From: an uncultured Erysipelotrichaceae bacterium
Lineage (GTDB): Bacteria > Bacillota_I > Bacilli_A > RF39 > UBA660
Assembly (NCBI GenBank): GCA_902779035.1
Contig: CACZAH010000016.1
Coordinates: 1 to 32,581, forward strand
Length of the DNA: 32,581 bases
Reading direction: 5' to 3'
Below the pieces are notes generated by a model, which saw only the letters and a program-made list of their open reading frames with translations, was not told the origin of the DNA and searched no databases. The translations under genes and the position numbers were made by a program. Within the stretch, counting starts at the first letter, position 1. Each line of letters starts with the position of its first letter. Positions 9,190 through 17,360 of the stretch are shown here, one piece after another.

Positions 9190-9248
9190 GTGCATTTAGC
9201 ACACCTTCTACTGTGCATTTAGCACGATTTTCATTGTGCATTTAGCAC
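9190..9248. repeat. Three 13-bp palindromic repeats at exact 23-bp period
   Basis: GTGCATTTAGCAC occurs identically at 9190-9202, 9213-9225 and 9236-9248. Each unit has GTGC/GCAC arms around ATTTA. The two 10-bp spacers differ in sequence, so selection acts on the units and on the spacing. The last unit contains the stop codon of the ORF6N gene. The position upstream of the ATPase promoter suggests an operator array. Only three units and short spacers make a CRISPR reading untenable. Confidence 0.9.
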
Positions 9249-10156
9249 AAATTACAACCATCTTTGTATTTAATCAAACATTCAACTTTATCAATTAACA
9301 TATTTGCTACATCAGCATCGCTAACTAAATTAATAGAAAATGTTCTATAACCAATCCTATTTATACTAGTTCCACAATGATATACTATTTCATTATCAAT
9401 AATAAAATATCTATCATGAAAAATATTACTAAAATAAACCTTTAAATTATGATACTGTTTATTATATTTAAACAAATCTTGTTTAGTTAATAAATTATTT
9501 TTCTTAGTAATAATAACCACTTCTACATTTAATCTTTTTACAATATCAAGCAAAGTATTATCTGCATAAGAATCTACAATTATTAACTTTTTATTCGCTT
9601 TTTTTAAAATATCTTGTATCTTGGAATAAGCATCAAATATTTGACCATCAAAAAATATCGTATTAACTTCAGTCTTTTCTTCAAATTTTTGAAATGAAGC
9701 TTGTAACAATTTTATATCTTCTGTATTTTTCATAACTTGATTATTAATATACTTCTGCTCAATCAAATTAGTAGAAATATATTTACGCATCACAACAAAA
9801 GCCTGCATAATTGCTACACTCATTTTTGATGCAACACTTGTTCTTAAGATTGTAGCAAGCATTGCTACTCCTTGTTCTGTAAAAACATAAGGAAGATATT
9901 TAGAATACTTTCCTTGTTCTAATTCTAAGGTTTCAGATTGAAACCTTAGAATATTATAATACTCTTCCTTAGTTAATTGAAAATAGAAGTCATTTGGAAA
10001 CCTATCAAGGTGCCTTCTAACTGCTAAATTAATAGTCTTAGTTCCATTTTTGCATTCATAAAGTTTCGCAAGATCAGAATCAATCATAACTTGTTTACCA
10101 CGTACTTCATAGATTAAATTTTCAATAATTACATCATCAACTTTAACAATATCCAT
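9242..10156 (-). CDS. ORF6N-domain protein with phospholipase D-like C-terminus
   Basis: 304 residues from the ATG at 10156 (AGGAGG 8 bp upstream); a GTG one codon earlier is possible. The N-terminal ORF6N domain (about 10-120) is a phage-type DNA-binding module related to KilA-N. It shows YEVRGKQVMIDSDLAKLYE, RFPNDFYFQLT and the YVFTEQGVAMLATIL motif. After a coiled stretch, the C-terminal half carries a single HKD-like motif HDRYFIIDN (H-x-R-x4-D) and CGTSINRIG, as in phospholipase D-like nucleases. The two halves suggest a DNA-binding effector or regulator of phage or mobile-element origin. A near-consensus promoter with overlapping palindromes precedes it, suggesting autoregulation. The neighbouring ATPase may be a partner, but nothing proves it. 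Confidence 0.85.
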   Translation of the reverse strand: MDIVKVDDVIIENLIYEVRGKQVMIDSDLAKLYECKNGTKTINLAVRRHLDRFPNDFYFQLTKEEYYNILRFQSETLELEQGKYSKYLPYVFTEQGVAMLATILRTSVASKMSVAIMQAFVVMRKYISTNLIEQKYINNQVMKNTEDIKLLQASFQKFEEKTEVNTIFFDGQIFDAYSKIQDILKKANKKLIIVDSYADNTLLDIVKRLNVEVVIITKKNNLLTKQDLFKYNKQYHNLKVYFSNIFHDRYFIIDNEIVYHCGTSINRIGYRTFSINLVSDADVANMLIDKVECLIKYKDGCNLC

Positions 10157-10191
10157 CACATATACCTCCTGAATTGTTTAAATAAATAAAC

Positions 10192-10230
10192 TTATACAAC
10201 AAGTATAACGCGTGAACAAATGTTTGTCAA
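10192..10230 (-). promoter_or_regulatory. Strong promoter with operator-like palindromes (ORF6N gene)
   Basis: Minus strand: TTGACA (10225-10230), a 17-bp spacer, then TATACT (10202-10207), almost full sigma-A consensus. Two dyads overlap it. ACAAA-TG-TTTGT (10216-10227) covers part of the spacer and -35. TTATAC-AACAA-GTATAA (10192-10208) covers the -10. Both are well placed for repression. Confidence 0.75.
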
Positions 10231-10943
10231 TTATTTTCACTAACAATTATTACAAATCTATCTAAATAATTTAAATCTTTTTTAATAAATACATCTATAT
10301 TATCTAAATACTTTAGTGCAAGATTCTTAACTAGTTTTCCCTGTGACTTTCCAATCTCAAAAGCAATAATAAAGTTATCTTTTAAATTCTTCTTACAGTT
10401 TTTAAGAATCTCTTCATAATAATATAATCCATCATTATCTGCATATAAAGCAATATGTGGTTCATTCTTCTCTACTATACCTTGTATATCTTCTTCTCTA
10501 CCTATATAAGGAGGATTAGATATAATTACATCATACTTCTTACTAACATTACTTAACATATCACTTTTAAATAAGTTGATATCTACATCATTTAATTTCT
10601 TATTATATTCTGCAACCTTAAGTGCATCACTAGATATATCTACTGCATCTACGTTGCAATTAATATTTTTCTTTAGTGTAATAGCTATACATCCACTACC
10701 AGTTCCAATATCAAGAATATCAACAACACCATCAAACTTATCACTAATATACTCCATAGTAAGTTCAATTAACTGTTCAGTTTCAAATCTAGGTATTAGT
10801 ACATTCTTATTAACTTTAAATATATTACCATAAAAATCTACTTCCCCTACAATATATTGTACGGGTAATCCTTCTTCTAATAATTTATATGCATCTTCTA
10901 TATTACCTTTATAATACTTCTTTAAATATTCTATATCAGTCAT
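10227..10943 (-). CDS. prmC: Peptide chain release factor N5-glutamine methyltransferase
   Basis: 238 residues, about 40 shorter than usual because the N-terminal helical segment is reduced. It methylates the glutamine of the GGQ motif in release factors, here presumably PrfA encoded 5 kb away, using S-adenosylmethionine. Diagnostic features are PVQYIVGEVDFYGNIFKVN followed by VLIPRFETEQLIE, the SAM-binding loop LDIGTGSGCIAI, and the catalytic ISNPPYIG. It starts inside the end of nagZ (8-bp overlap) and is probably coupled to it. Its TGA stop overlaps the start of the ORF6N promoter, so transcription through prmC and initiation there may interfere. TGA here as terminator argues against a recoded UGA. 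Confidence 0.93.
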   Translation of the reverse strand: MTDIEYLKKYYKGNIEDAYKLLEEGLPVQYIVGEVDFYGNIFKVNKNVLIPRFETEQLIELTMEYISDKFDGVVDILDIGTGSGCIAITLKKNINCNVDAVDISSDALKVAEYNKKLNDVDINLFKSDMLSNVSKKYDVIISNPPYIGREEDIQGIVEKNEPHIALYADNDGLYYYEEILKNCKKNLKDNFIIAFEIGKSQGKLVKNLALKYLDNIDVFIKKDLNYLDRFVIIVSENN

Positions 10944-12093
10944 GTAACACCCCTAAACTATATTTTAAAGCAAGCACCCTAAATACTGCTTTATTAATTG
11001 TTATATCATCTATCTCATTATTATTATAAGCCTCTTTAATATCATTAAAACTAGTTTCATAATCAGTAGTAATAAGTAAATCATTACCAGCTTTAACTGC
11101 CTCTACATTAGCATTATCTACATACTTACTTATCGCGTCCATCTCTAAATCATCAGTTATAATTACACCAGTAAAACCTAAGTCATCCCTTAGTATCTTA
11201 TGGACCCTAACAGACAAACTACTAGGTACACTATCCATACTATTAACTATATTATGAGATACTAAAATACTTGGTACTCCAGCTTCAATACCTGCTTTAA
11301 AAGGTAGAAAATCAGACTCTTCAAATACACTATAATCCCTATTATCAATCGCAATACCAGTATGAGTATCAACATTATTACCATATCCCGGAAAATGTTT
11401 TAAGCAACTACCTAATCCAGACTCATTATAAGTATTAACTACACTCTCAACATACTTACTAGTTTCACTCGCATCCTTACCAAAACTTCTATCATATATA
11501 AAATCAGAAGCATTAGTAGAAACATCCGCAACAGGCGCAAGATTAACATTAATACCTAGACTTTTTAAAAGCTCACTCTTCTCTTTCGTATCACTAATAA
11601 TACCATCCATACCTGATTCATTATATATATCTTGTGGAGATTTAAAAGCACTATCCCTTAATTTAGGATTACTACTAACTCTAACTACAGTACCACCCTC
11701 TTCATCAACAGTAAAAAGCATTGGTATCTTACTCATACTTTGATACTTATCAATCTCATTCTTGACCTCTTCTTTACTCTTATTTTTAAAATCCCTTGAA
11801 AACATAACAAACCCAGCAACATGATAATCATTAATAATAGAATCAGCACGAGTATCATCCATACGAACAAGAAGCATCTGCCCTATCTTCTCATCAATGT
11901 TCATACTACTTAACTTCTTATAAGCAGCCTCATAATAATCCTTAAATATCCCAGAATCATTATACTCACTAGGTACACTAGTACTAATCTCACTACCTTT
12001 CTTCTTACTGTTTGCCTTCTTATCACTAACACTTTTACTACCACATCCAACAACCAAAACAAACACAATCAAACTAATTAATACTTTCTTCAT
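10936..12093 (-). CDS. nagZ: Lipoprotein beta-N-acetylhexosaminidase, GH3
   Basis: 385 residues. A signal peptide ends in a lipobox (LVVGC, lipidation at Cys17), so the enzyme is anchored on the outer face of the membrane. The catalytic domain is glycoside hydrolase family 3. The substrate-binding/acid-base loop is CLKHFPGYGNNVDTHTG, where Tyr replaces the common His in KHFPGHG, and the nucleophile Asp lies in ITDDLEMDAI. A Ser/Lys-rich linker separates lipid anchor and enzyme. The expected job is release of N-acetylglucosamine from peptidoglycan fragments during wall turnover. The start has AGGAGG 3 bp before ATG. It forms an operon with prmC. Confidence 0.92.
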   Translation of the reverse strand: MKKVLISLIVFVLVVGCGSKSVSDKKANSKKKGSEISTSVPSEYNDSGIFKDYYEAAYKKLSSMNIDEKIGQMLLVRMDDTRADSIINDYHVAGFVMFSRDFKNKSKEEVKNEIDKYQSMSKIPMLFTVDEEGGTVVRVSSNPKLRDSAFKSPQDIYNESGMDGIISDTKEKSELLKSLGINVNLAPVADVSTNASDFIYDRSFGKDASETSKYVESVVNTYNESGLGSCLKHFPGYGNNVDTHTGIAIDNRDYSVFEESDFLPFKAGIEAGVPSILVSHNIVNSMDSVPSSLSVRVHKILRDDLGFTGVIITDDLEMDAISKYVDNANVEAVKAGNDLLITTDYETSFNDIKEAYNNNEIDDITINKAVFRVLALKYSLGVLHD

Positions 12094-12112
12094 ATTCCTC
12101 CTTATCTATACA

Positions 12113-12137
12113 CAAAAGCAAATGAATATCATTTGCT
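12113..12137 (-). terminator. Terminator of the prepilin gene
   Basis: Perfect 9-bp stem AGCAAATGA (12117-12125) / TCATTTGCT (12129-12137) with an ATA loop. It is followed on the minus strand by TTTTGTGT. It separates the prepilin gene from nagZ. Confidence 0.7.
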
Positions 12138-12171
12138 TCAAAGGTTTTACTTATATATTTTGTTAATTACA

Positions 12172-13074
12172 TTATAGTGCAGATTTTTTAATTGTTATAA
12201 CCGGACGGACGACTAAATCATAACTACCTACGTATAAAGCTAAAAGACTGCCACTACTATTCACACTCCAAACATTAGATGCCAAATCAAGATACTGACT
12301 ACCTGTCCAGTAGTGATAATCACTATTATATACCAAACTTGGTGTTGATGACGATGGATTATATGACTCCGATGTAGCAGATATATCTAAAACATATCCT
12401 AAGTTATCCTTTAATTCATCAAGTGTAATTAATCTTGATTCACTTGCTGCTGGCGCTTTAGATTGAGTCCAAGCATCAATAGATGCTTTTATAAATGAAG
12501 TTGAATATGTACTTGTTGTTCCATAACTCATTCCTCCATTACCATCTGTTGACGCTCCTGTCCCTGATGAATATGTTGTAACTTCTTCTGCACTTAGTGG
12601 TTCTGCTTTTAGTAGTGTTACAGAGTCTTCTGATGAACTAGAATCTTTAATTACATAATAATCAATATTATTATATGTAACTGTATCTCCTACTTCATAA
12701 GCAGTATATGTTGGAGCAATTTCTTCTTTTCCATAAGTATATTCAACACTTCTGCCATTAACTGTACATCCAGCTAAATATATAGATGAATCAGTATTTA
12801 TTTGTGTTGTAGAACATACTACTTCATTACCTGAGTATTCAATAGTTAACTGCGATACTTCTGTTGGAAATTTACCATTATCTAGTAAATACCCAGCTAT
12901 AGCTAGTTCAATACTTCTTCCATATGCATCAATACTACGTTTGTCTGCTGATATTCTAGTTTTCCTAATTATGGATATAACTAGAGGGGTTGCAATTAAA
13001 GCAATTATTGCCATAATTACTAATACTGCAATTAATTCTATAAGTGTAAAACCTTTTTTTCCATATTTCTTCAT
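12172..13074 (-). CDS. Type IV prepilin-like protein
   Basis: 300 residues. A short basic leader MKKYGKKG is cut after Gly8 by a prepilin peptidase. It is followed by the class III signal FTLIELIAVLVIMAIIALIATP, whose Glu5 is conserved. The rest is an extracellular Ser/Thr/Tyr-rich domain with two cysteines (CSTTQ and AGCTV) that may pair. The C-terminal block has NVWSVNSSGSLLALYVGSYDLVVRPVITI, the DUF6273-like module seen in many gut Firmicutes surface pilins. No pilus assembly genes lie nearby, so this is a stand-alone pilin or pseudopilin served in trans. A decayed paralogue is at 193-561. AAGGAGG precedes the ATG. Confidence 0.88.
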   Translation of the reverse strand: MKKYGKKGFTLIELIAVLVIMAIIALIATPLVISIIRKTRISADKRSIDAYGRSIELAIAGYLLDNGKFPTEVSQLTIEYSGNEVVCSTTQINTDSSIYLAGCTVNGRSVEYTYGKEEIAPTYTAYEVGDTVTYNNIDYYVIKDSSSSEDSVTLLKAEPLSAEEVTTYSSGTGASTDGNGGMSYGTTSTYSTSFIKASIDAWTQSKAPAASESRLITLDELKDNLGYVLDISATSESYNPSSSTPSLVYNSDYHYWTGSQYLDLASNVWSVNSSGSLLALYVGSYDLVVRPVITIKKSAL

Positions 13075-13093
13075 GTATAATTCCTCCTTCTTT

Positions 13094-13123
13094 ATTTTAT
13101 GGAAACTTGTATTTGAAGGTCAA
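13094..13123 (-). promoter_or_regulatory. Putative prepilin promoter
   Basis: Minus strand: TTGACC (13118-13123), an 18-bp spacer, then TAAAAT (13094-13099). The transcript would start about 15 bp before the ribosome site. The A21 tract and the phased repeats lie 36 and 130 bp further upstream. Confidence 0.55.
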
Positions 13124-13158
13124 TATTATCTTTCCTTACCTTCTGATACTATTCTGCT

Positions 13159-13179
13159 AAAAAAAAAAAAAAAAAAAAA
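13159..13179. repeat. Homopolymer A21/T21 tract
   Basis: Twenty-one consecutive A on the plus strand (T on the minus), 36 bp upstream of the prepilin -35 box. A tract this long is prone to slippage and intrinsically stiff or bent. It could change promoter output as its length varies. The exact length may also be an assembly uncertainty. Confidence 0.9.
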
Positions 13180-13253
13180 TCAATAGTTAATTGTGAAAAA
13201 TACACTATTTCTGAAGAATTATACATTTTATTTACATTTTCAAAGAACAATTT

Positions 13254-13297
13254 TTATCCGCTTTTATTCCGTTTCTTATCCGTTTTTATTCCGTTTA
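13254..13297. repeat. 22-bp tandem duplication made of 11-bp phased units
   Basis: Two 22-bp units (13254-13275 and 13276-13297) differ at two positions. On the minus strand each unit is itself two 11-bp units, giving four (A/G)CGGA(A/T)AA motifs at 11-bp steps, one helical turn. They therefore face the same side of the DNA. The array is in the 270-bp gene-free stretch upstream of the prepilin gene and downstream of the frameshifted gene. Confidence 0.8.
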
Positions 13298-13345
13298 GTC
13301 TTCTGAAACAACACCCATTATATATCAATATATACTCTTATACAA

Positions 13346-15128
13346 TTATCTTACCTTAATATCCTCAAGTATATCATAGTCATATGCATCACTACCATTT
13401 AAATAATTATCCTTATCAAGTCTTTCTAAACTACCACTTTTTTTAGTATACTTTTTACTGTTAATAACAACTATTGGTATACCTAATTCTCTTGCAATAC
13501 TTCTATCAATATCATCAATTATATCAAAACAAACCACATAATCAGGTTTAAACCCATCTTCTTCCTTATATAATATTTCATTATATGAGTTAGTCTTTTT
13601 TATTAGATTTTCTTTAGTTTCAATATCATGTATTTTATGAGTTCCTTGTTCACGTGTAGAAAATGCATCACTATGATACAGATGCATAATATTATCTATC
13701 TTTAATTTAGAAAAACCGAATATAACCTCATCATTATCTATTGTATTAATATTATCATGACTAATTAGACTAAGACATATAGTCTTTTGATTATTTTTCC
13801 AAAACCCCGATCTAGATGAATGAATATAAAGATAAAAATCATCTCCATTTAGTTCATATGTATCAACACCTAATTCACTAGATAAATCTTTTTTATATAA
13901 TTTACTATTTTTATCAAAATTAGTTATACCATTATTAATCTCTTCATAAGCTGTATTTCGAGCTTTCCTAAAATCATCGTAGAAACTAGTAGCTAAATCT
14001 TCATTCTTATACTTATTAAAAAAATTAATAATACTATCAATACTTAATTCATTAAAATTTAAAAGTGTATTATATATATTTATATTACGAGGGATATATT
14101 TAGAATTATCTTTACTATAATTAATTAATTATTGTTTTTAAATTTTGCATAAAATTATAAGGTACATCTTTAAAGAATACATCTATAATCATTTCAAGTA
14201 ATTTCTCTTTAGTACTATATTTAAAATACTCATTTAATTTTCTATCATCATCTTTTATACTATATAGTTTAGATGCAGTTTTATAATCATAGAGATTATA
14301 AATATTAGTTTTATCAAAATTATGATATTCTTCTAATATATCATTCTTTATACTATTAACTTTATTATCAACATATTTAAATCTTTCTCTTTCTACTATT
14401 TCGTAAAACTCATAATTATTATTCATTAAAATATTTACATAATCTCTGTATCTATTAGTATCTAATTTTATATACTTATCTATTAAAGTATTACTATTAA
14501 ATAATCTCTTAGGTATAACTAGACCATTAGATATCATTATACTAATGTCATAAACAGTTGAATTTAAAAACATAGATTGAAACTTTTCATAATCAAGTAA
14601 TTTATTTATTACTTTACCTTTTAAATTGATTAAAAATCTATCTGGTAACCCATTATATTCTAACAGCTTAACTATATATTCTGAATTAAATATATTTAAT
14701 TGTTCACTAGTCTTATAATTAGATAATATATTAAGATGATATGTACCATTTTTAATATCATAATCTATTATTTTATGTCCTATTCTATAATCTAGATTAT
14801 ATAGATATGTAGAAAGGTTAGTAGAGGAATCAAGTATTAAAGCAATAACTCTATCATCAAGTAGTACATCAGTTGCATAAGAATTGCATGATGACATAAT
14901 TGCATTTATTTTATCAATTGCTCTATTATTACTTAATATATCTGTTAAATAAGTAGAATCAATAAAATATTTAAGTTCTATACCATTTAATTGCTGTACT
15001 AACCACACAAAAGGATAATGAGCATCATCACTAAGAAATCTTTGTTTTATAGTTTTATTAATTAATAAATTAATTCTCTTATTACTAGGCAAAGATATTA
15101 TATACTTATAAAGTTGTTTTGCATCCAT
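13346..15128 (-). pseudogene. Large unknown protein split by a frameshift
   Basis: I do not recognise the family. The upstream part runs from the ATG at 15128 (AGG site 8-9 bp before; the -10 at 15151-15156 rules out the earlier ATGs) to a TAA at 14121-14123. A second reading frame is open from 14128 to the stop at 13346 without any ATG before 13687. It reads LINYSKDNSKYIPRN at its beginning and PDYVVCFDIIDDIDR near its end. The junction lies in a tandem TTAA repeat (about 14118-14130). Removing one 4-bp unit fuses the frames as KTIINYSKDN, giving one protein of about 590 residues. The gene is rich in Asn, Ile, Tyr and Lys, has no signal peptide or membrane helix, and looks soluble. Either it is recently broken, phase-variable, or the repeat count is a sequencing error. 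Confidence 0.75.
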
Positions 15129-15150
15129 AAGAACCATCCTATCCATATTA

Positions 15151-15178
15151 ATTATACTATAAAGAAGAAAAAAATCAA
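15151..15178 (-). promoter_or_regulatory. Putative promoter of the frameshifted unknown gene
   Basis: Minus strand: TTGATT (15173-15178), a 16-bp spacer, then TATAAT (15151-15156). It is embedded in the prfA terminator hairpin, so the -35 is one arm of that stem. Start-site position favours the ATG at 15128. Confidence 0.45.
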
Positions 15179-15190
15179 GAAACCTTGATT
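15165..15190 (-). terminator. Terminator of prfA
   Basis: AATCAAG (15173-15179) and CTTGATT (15184-15190) form a 7-bp stem immediately after the prfA stop codon. A run of about eight T on the minus strand follows. Confidence 0.75.
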
Positions 15191-16246
15191 CTATTCTCCA
15201 CGTAATTTTCTTGTTTGATCTTCAGTAATTAAAGCTTCAATTATCTCGTCCATTGCGCCTTCCATTACTCTATCTAACTGCTTAGTTGTAAAACCTATAC
15301 GATGATCAGTAACTCTGTTTTGTGGATAGTTATAAGTTCTAATCTTCTCACTTCTATCACCTGTACCAATCTTACTTCTACGCTCTACACCTAATTTTTC
15401 TTCTTGTTCTTTTAATTTTAAGTCATAAAGTCTAGTCTGCATAATTTTAATAGCTTTTTCTTTATTTTTAATCTGTGATCTTTCAGTTTGTGAATAAACA
15501 ATAGTACCTGTTGGAATATGTGTAAGCCTAACAGCCGAATCTGTTGTATTGACACCCTGACCACCACATCCTGATGAACGAGTAATATCTATTCTAATCT
15601 CACTCATATCAAGCTTAAAATCAAAATCCTCAGCCTCAGGCATAGCAAGTACAGTTGCAGTTGACGTATGAACTCTACCTTGTGTTTCAGTAGCAGGTAC
15701 TCTCTGTACACGGTGTGCACCACTTTCATATTTTAATTTAGAGTACGCATTATCTCCCTTAACTAAAAATTCAATTTGTGAATATCCACCAGCCTCGCCT
15801 GGTTCTTCATTATATACTTCAATCTTCCAACCTTGTTTTTCAGCATATTTAGAATACATTCTGTATAAATCTCCAGCAAAGATATTAGCTTCATCTCCAC
15901 CTGCCGCACCACGAATCTCAATAACTACATTCTTACCGTCATTAGGATCTTTTGGTAATAGCATAATCTCAATATCTTTAAGTAGTTTTTCTTTTTTTTC
16001 CTCTAAATCCTTAATTTCTTCTTTTACCATTTCACCAAGTTCAGGGTCATCAATTACCATTCTATCTGCTTCAATATCATTATCAATCTTCTTTAATTTT
16101 TGATATGCATCATATGATTCTTTTAAATCAGATAATTCTTTATTAAGTTTTAATGTCTTATTAATATCACTTAATACTTCAGGATTCATCAACTCTTTAC
16201 TTATCTCATTATACTTACTTTCAATAGTTTCAAGTCTTTCTATCAT
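15191..16246 (-). CDS. prfA: Peptide chain release factor 1
   Basis: 351 residues, full length. It recognises UAA and UAG in the ribosomal A site and triggers peptide release. The GGQ loop is present in [17 protein letters not shown], the glutamine that PrmC would methylate. The codon-recognition region is [10 protein letters not shown] (PxT-type loop neighbourhood, upstream of GGQ), and the C-terminal [16 protein letters not shown] is typical. The start carries GGGAG 7 bp upstream, and a TTGAAA-17-TATAAT promoter precedes it. In many Firmicutes prmC follows prfA directly; here about 4.2 kb, including the prepilin gene and the broken gene, separates them. Confidence 0.97.
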   Translation of the reverse strand: MIERLETIESKYNEISKELMNPEVLSDINKTLKLNKELSDLKESYDAYQKLKKIDNDIEADRMVIDDPELGEMVKEEIKDLEEKKEKLLKDIEIMLLPKDPNDGKNVVIEIRGAAGGDEANIFAGDLYRMYSKYAEKQGWKIEVYNEEPGEAGGYSQIEFLVKGDNAYSKLKYESGAHRVQRVPATETQGRVHTSTATVLAMPEAEDFDFKLDMSEIRIDITRSSGCGGQGVNTTDSAVRLTHIPTGTIVYSQTERSQIKNKEKAIKIMQTRLYDLKLKEQEEKLGVERRSKIGTGDRSEKIRTYNYPQNRVTDHRIGFTTKQLDRVMEGAMDEIIEALITEDQTRKLRGE

Positions 16247-16272
16247 AGTATCTCCCTTTCAAAAACATATTG

Positions 16273-16301
16273 ATTATACTATAAATATACTATTTTTTCA
16301 A
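16273..16301 (-). promoter_or_regulatory. prfA promoter
   Basis: Minus strand: TTGAAA (16296-16301), a 17-bp spacer, then a perfect TATAAT (16273-16278), 26 bp before the ATG. Confidence 0.7.
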
Positions 16302-16337
16302 TAATTTATGAATTACAATACTAGGAAGAAATTTATT

Positions 16338-17345
16338 TTATAAATTCATTAAATACTTTGCAGTTCTAACCATTTGGTATGTATAACTAGCTTCATTATC
16401 ATACCAAGCAACTACTTGTACTTGATAATGATTATCATCAATCTTACTTACCATAGTTTGCGTTGCATCAAATAATGAACCATAAGTAATACCAATAATA
16501 TCCGTAGATACTAAATATTCTTCTGTATAACCAAATGTTTCGTTACTATGTTCTTTCATATAGTTATTAATTTTATCTGCAGTAATATTCTCTCCTTCTA
16601 CTACAGCAACTAGTATTGTAGTAGAACCAGTTGGAACAGGCACACGTTGTGCAGAACCTATAAGCTTTCCTTTTAACTCAGGTATAACATTTCCAATAGC
16701 CTTAGCTGCACCAGTAGAATTTGGAACAATATTAACAGCTCCAGCTCTAGCTCTCCTTAAATCACCTTTACGATGAGGTCCATCAAGTAACATTTGGTCT
16801 CCTGTATAAGCATGAACTGTAGTCATAATACCACTTTTAATTAAACATAAATTATTTAAGTTATAAGCCATAGGCGCAAGACAATTAGTAGTACAAGAAG
16901 CAGCAGAAATAACAGTATCACTACTATCAAGTATTTTCTCATTAACTCCATATACAATAGTCTTCAAATCATCACCAGCAGGAGCAGATATAATTACCTT
17001 TTTAGCTCCAGCATTAATATGTGCGCTGGCTTTATCTTTGCTTGTGAAAAATCCAGTACATTCAAATACTACATCAATATCCAGACTACCCCAAGGCAAA
17101 TTATTAGGATCTGCCTCTTTATAAATTTTAATCTCTTTACCATCTACTATAATAGAATTATCAGTAGATTTTATAGTATGCCCTTCATATCTTTTCTGTG
17201 CAGAATCATACTTAAGTAAATGAGCAAGCATATCAGGACTAGTTAAGTCATTAATAGCTACTACTTCATAATCCTTATCACCAAACATCTGTCTAAAAGT
17301 TAATCTTCCTATTCTTCCAAAACCATTAATTGCAATTTTAATCAT
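16338..17345 (-). CDS. gapA: Glyceraldehyde-3-phosphate dehydrogenase, NAD-type
   Basis: 335 residues from the ATG at 17345, 6-7 bp after GGGAGG; the ATG at 17354 abuts the ribosome site and is unlikely. It oxidises glyceraldehyde-3-phosphate to 1,3-bisphosphoglycerate in glycolysis. The Rossmann start [14 protein letters not shown], the catalytic Cys in [12 protein letters not shown], the His in [10 protein letters not shown], and the C-terminal [13 protein letters not shown] are all intact. The gene begins 15 bp after the stop of the nucleoside-kinase gene, so it is most likely cotranscribed with it. No separate promoter is obvious in the short gap. No clear terminator with a T-run follows. 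Confidence 0.97.
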   Translation of the reverse strand: MIKIAINGFGRIGRLTFRQMFGDKDYEVVAINDLTSPDMLAHLLKYDSAQKRYEGHTIKSTDNSIIVDGKEIKIYKEADPNNLPWGSLDIDVVFECTGFFTSKDKASAHINAGAKKVIISAPAGDDLKTIVYGVNEKILDSSDTVISAASCTTNCLAPMAYNLNNLCLIKSGIMTTVHAYTGDQMLLDGPHRKGDLRRARAGAVNIVPNSTGAAKAIGNVIPELKGKLIGSAQRVPVPTGSTTILVAVVEGENITADKINNYMKEHSNETFGYTEEYLVSTDIIGITYGSLFDATQTMVSKIDDNHYQVQVVAWYDNEASYTYQMVRTAKYLMNL

Positions 17346-17360
17346 ATTATTCATCCTCCC

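Noticed and set aside
9190-9248. Possible tiny CRISPR array
   Set aside because: Repeats are 13 bp with 10-bp spacers, only three units, and no cas genes; sizes are far outside CRISPR norms.
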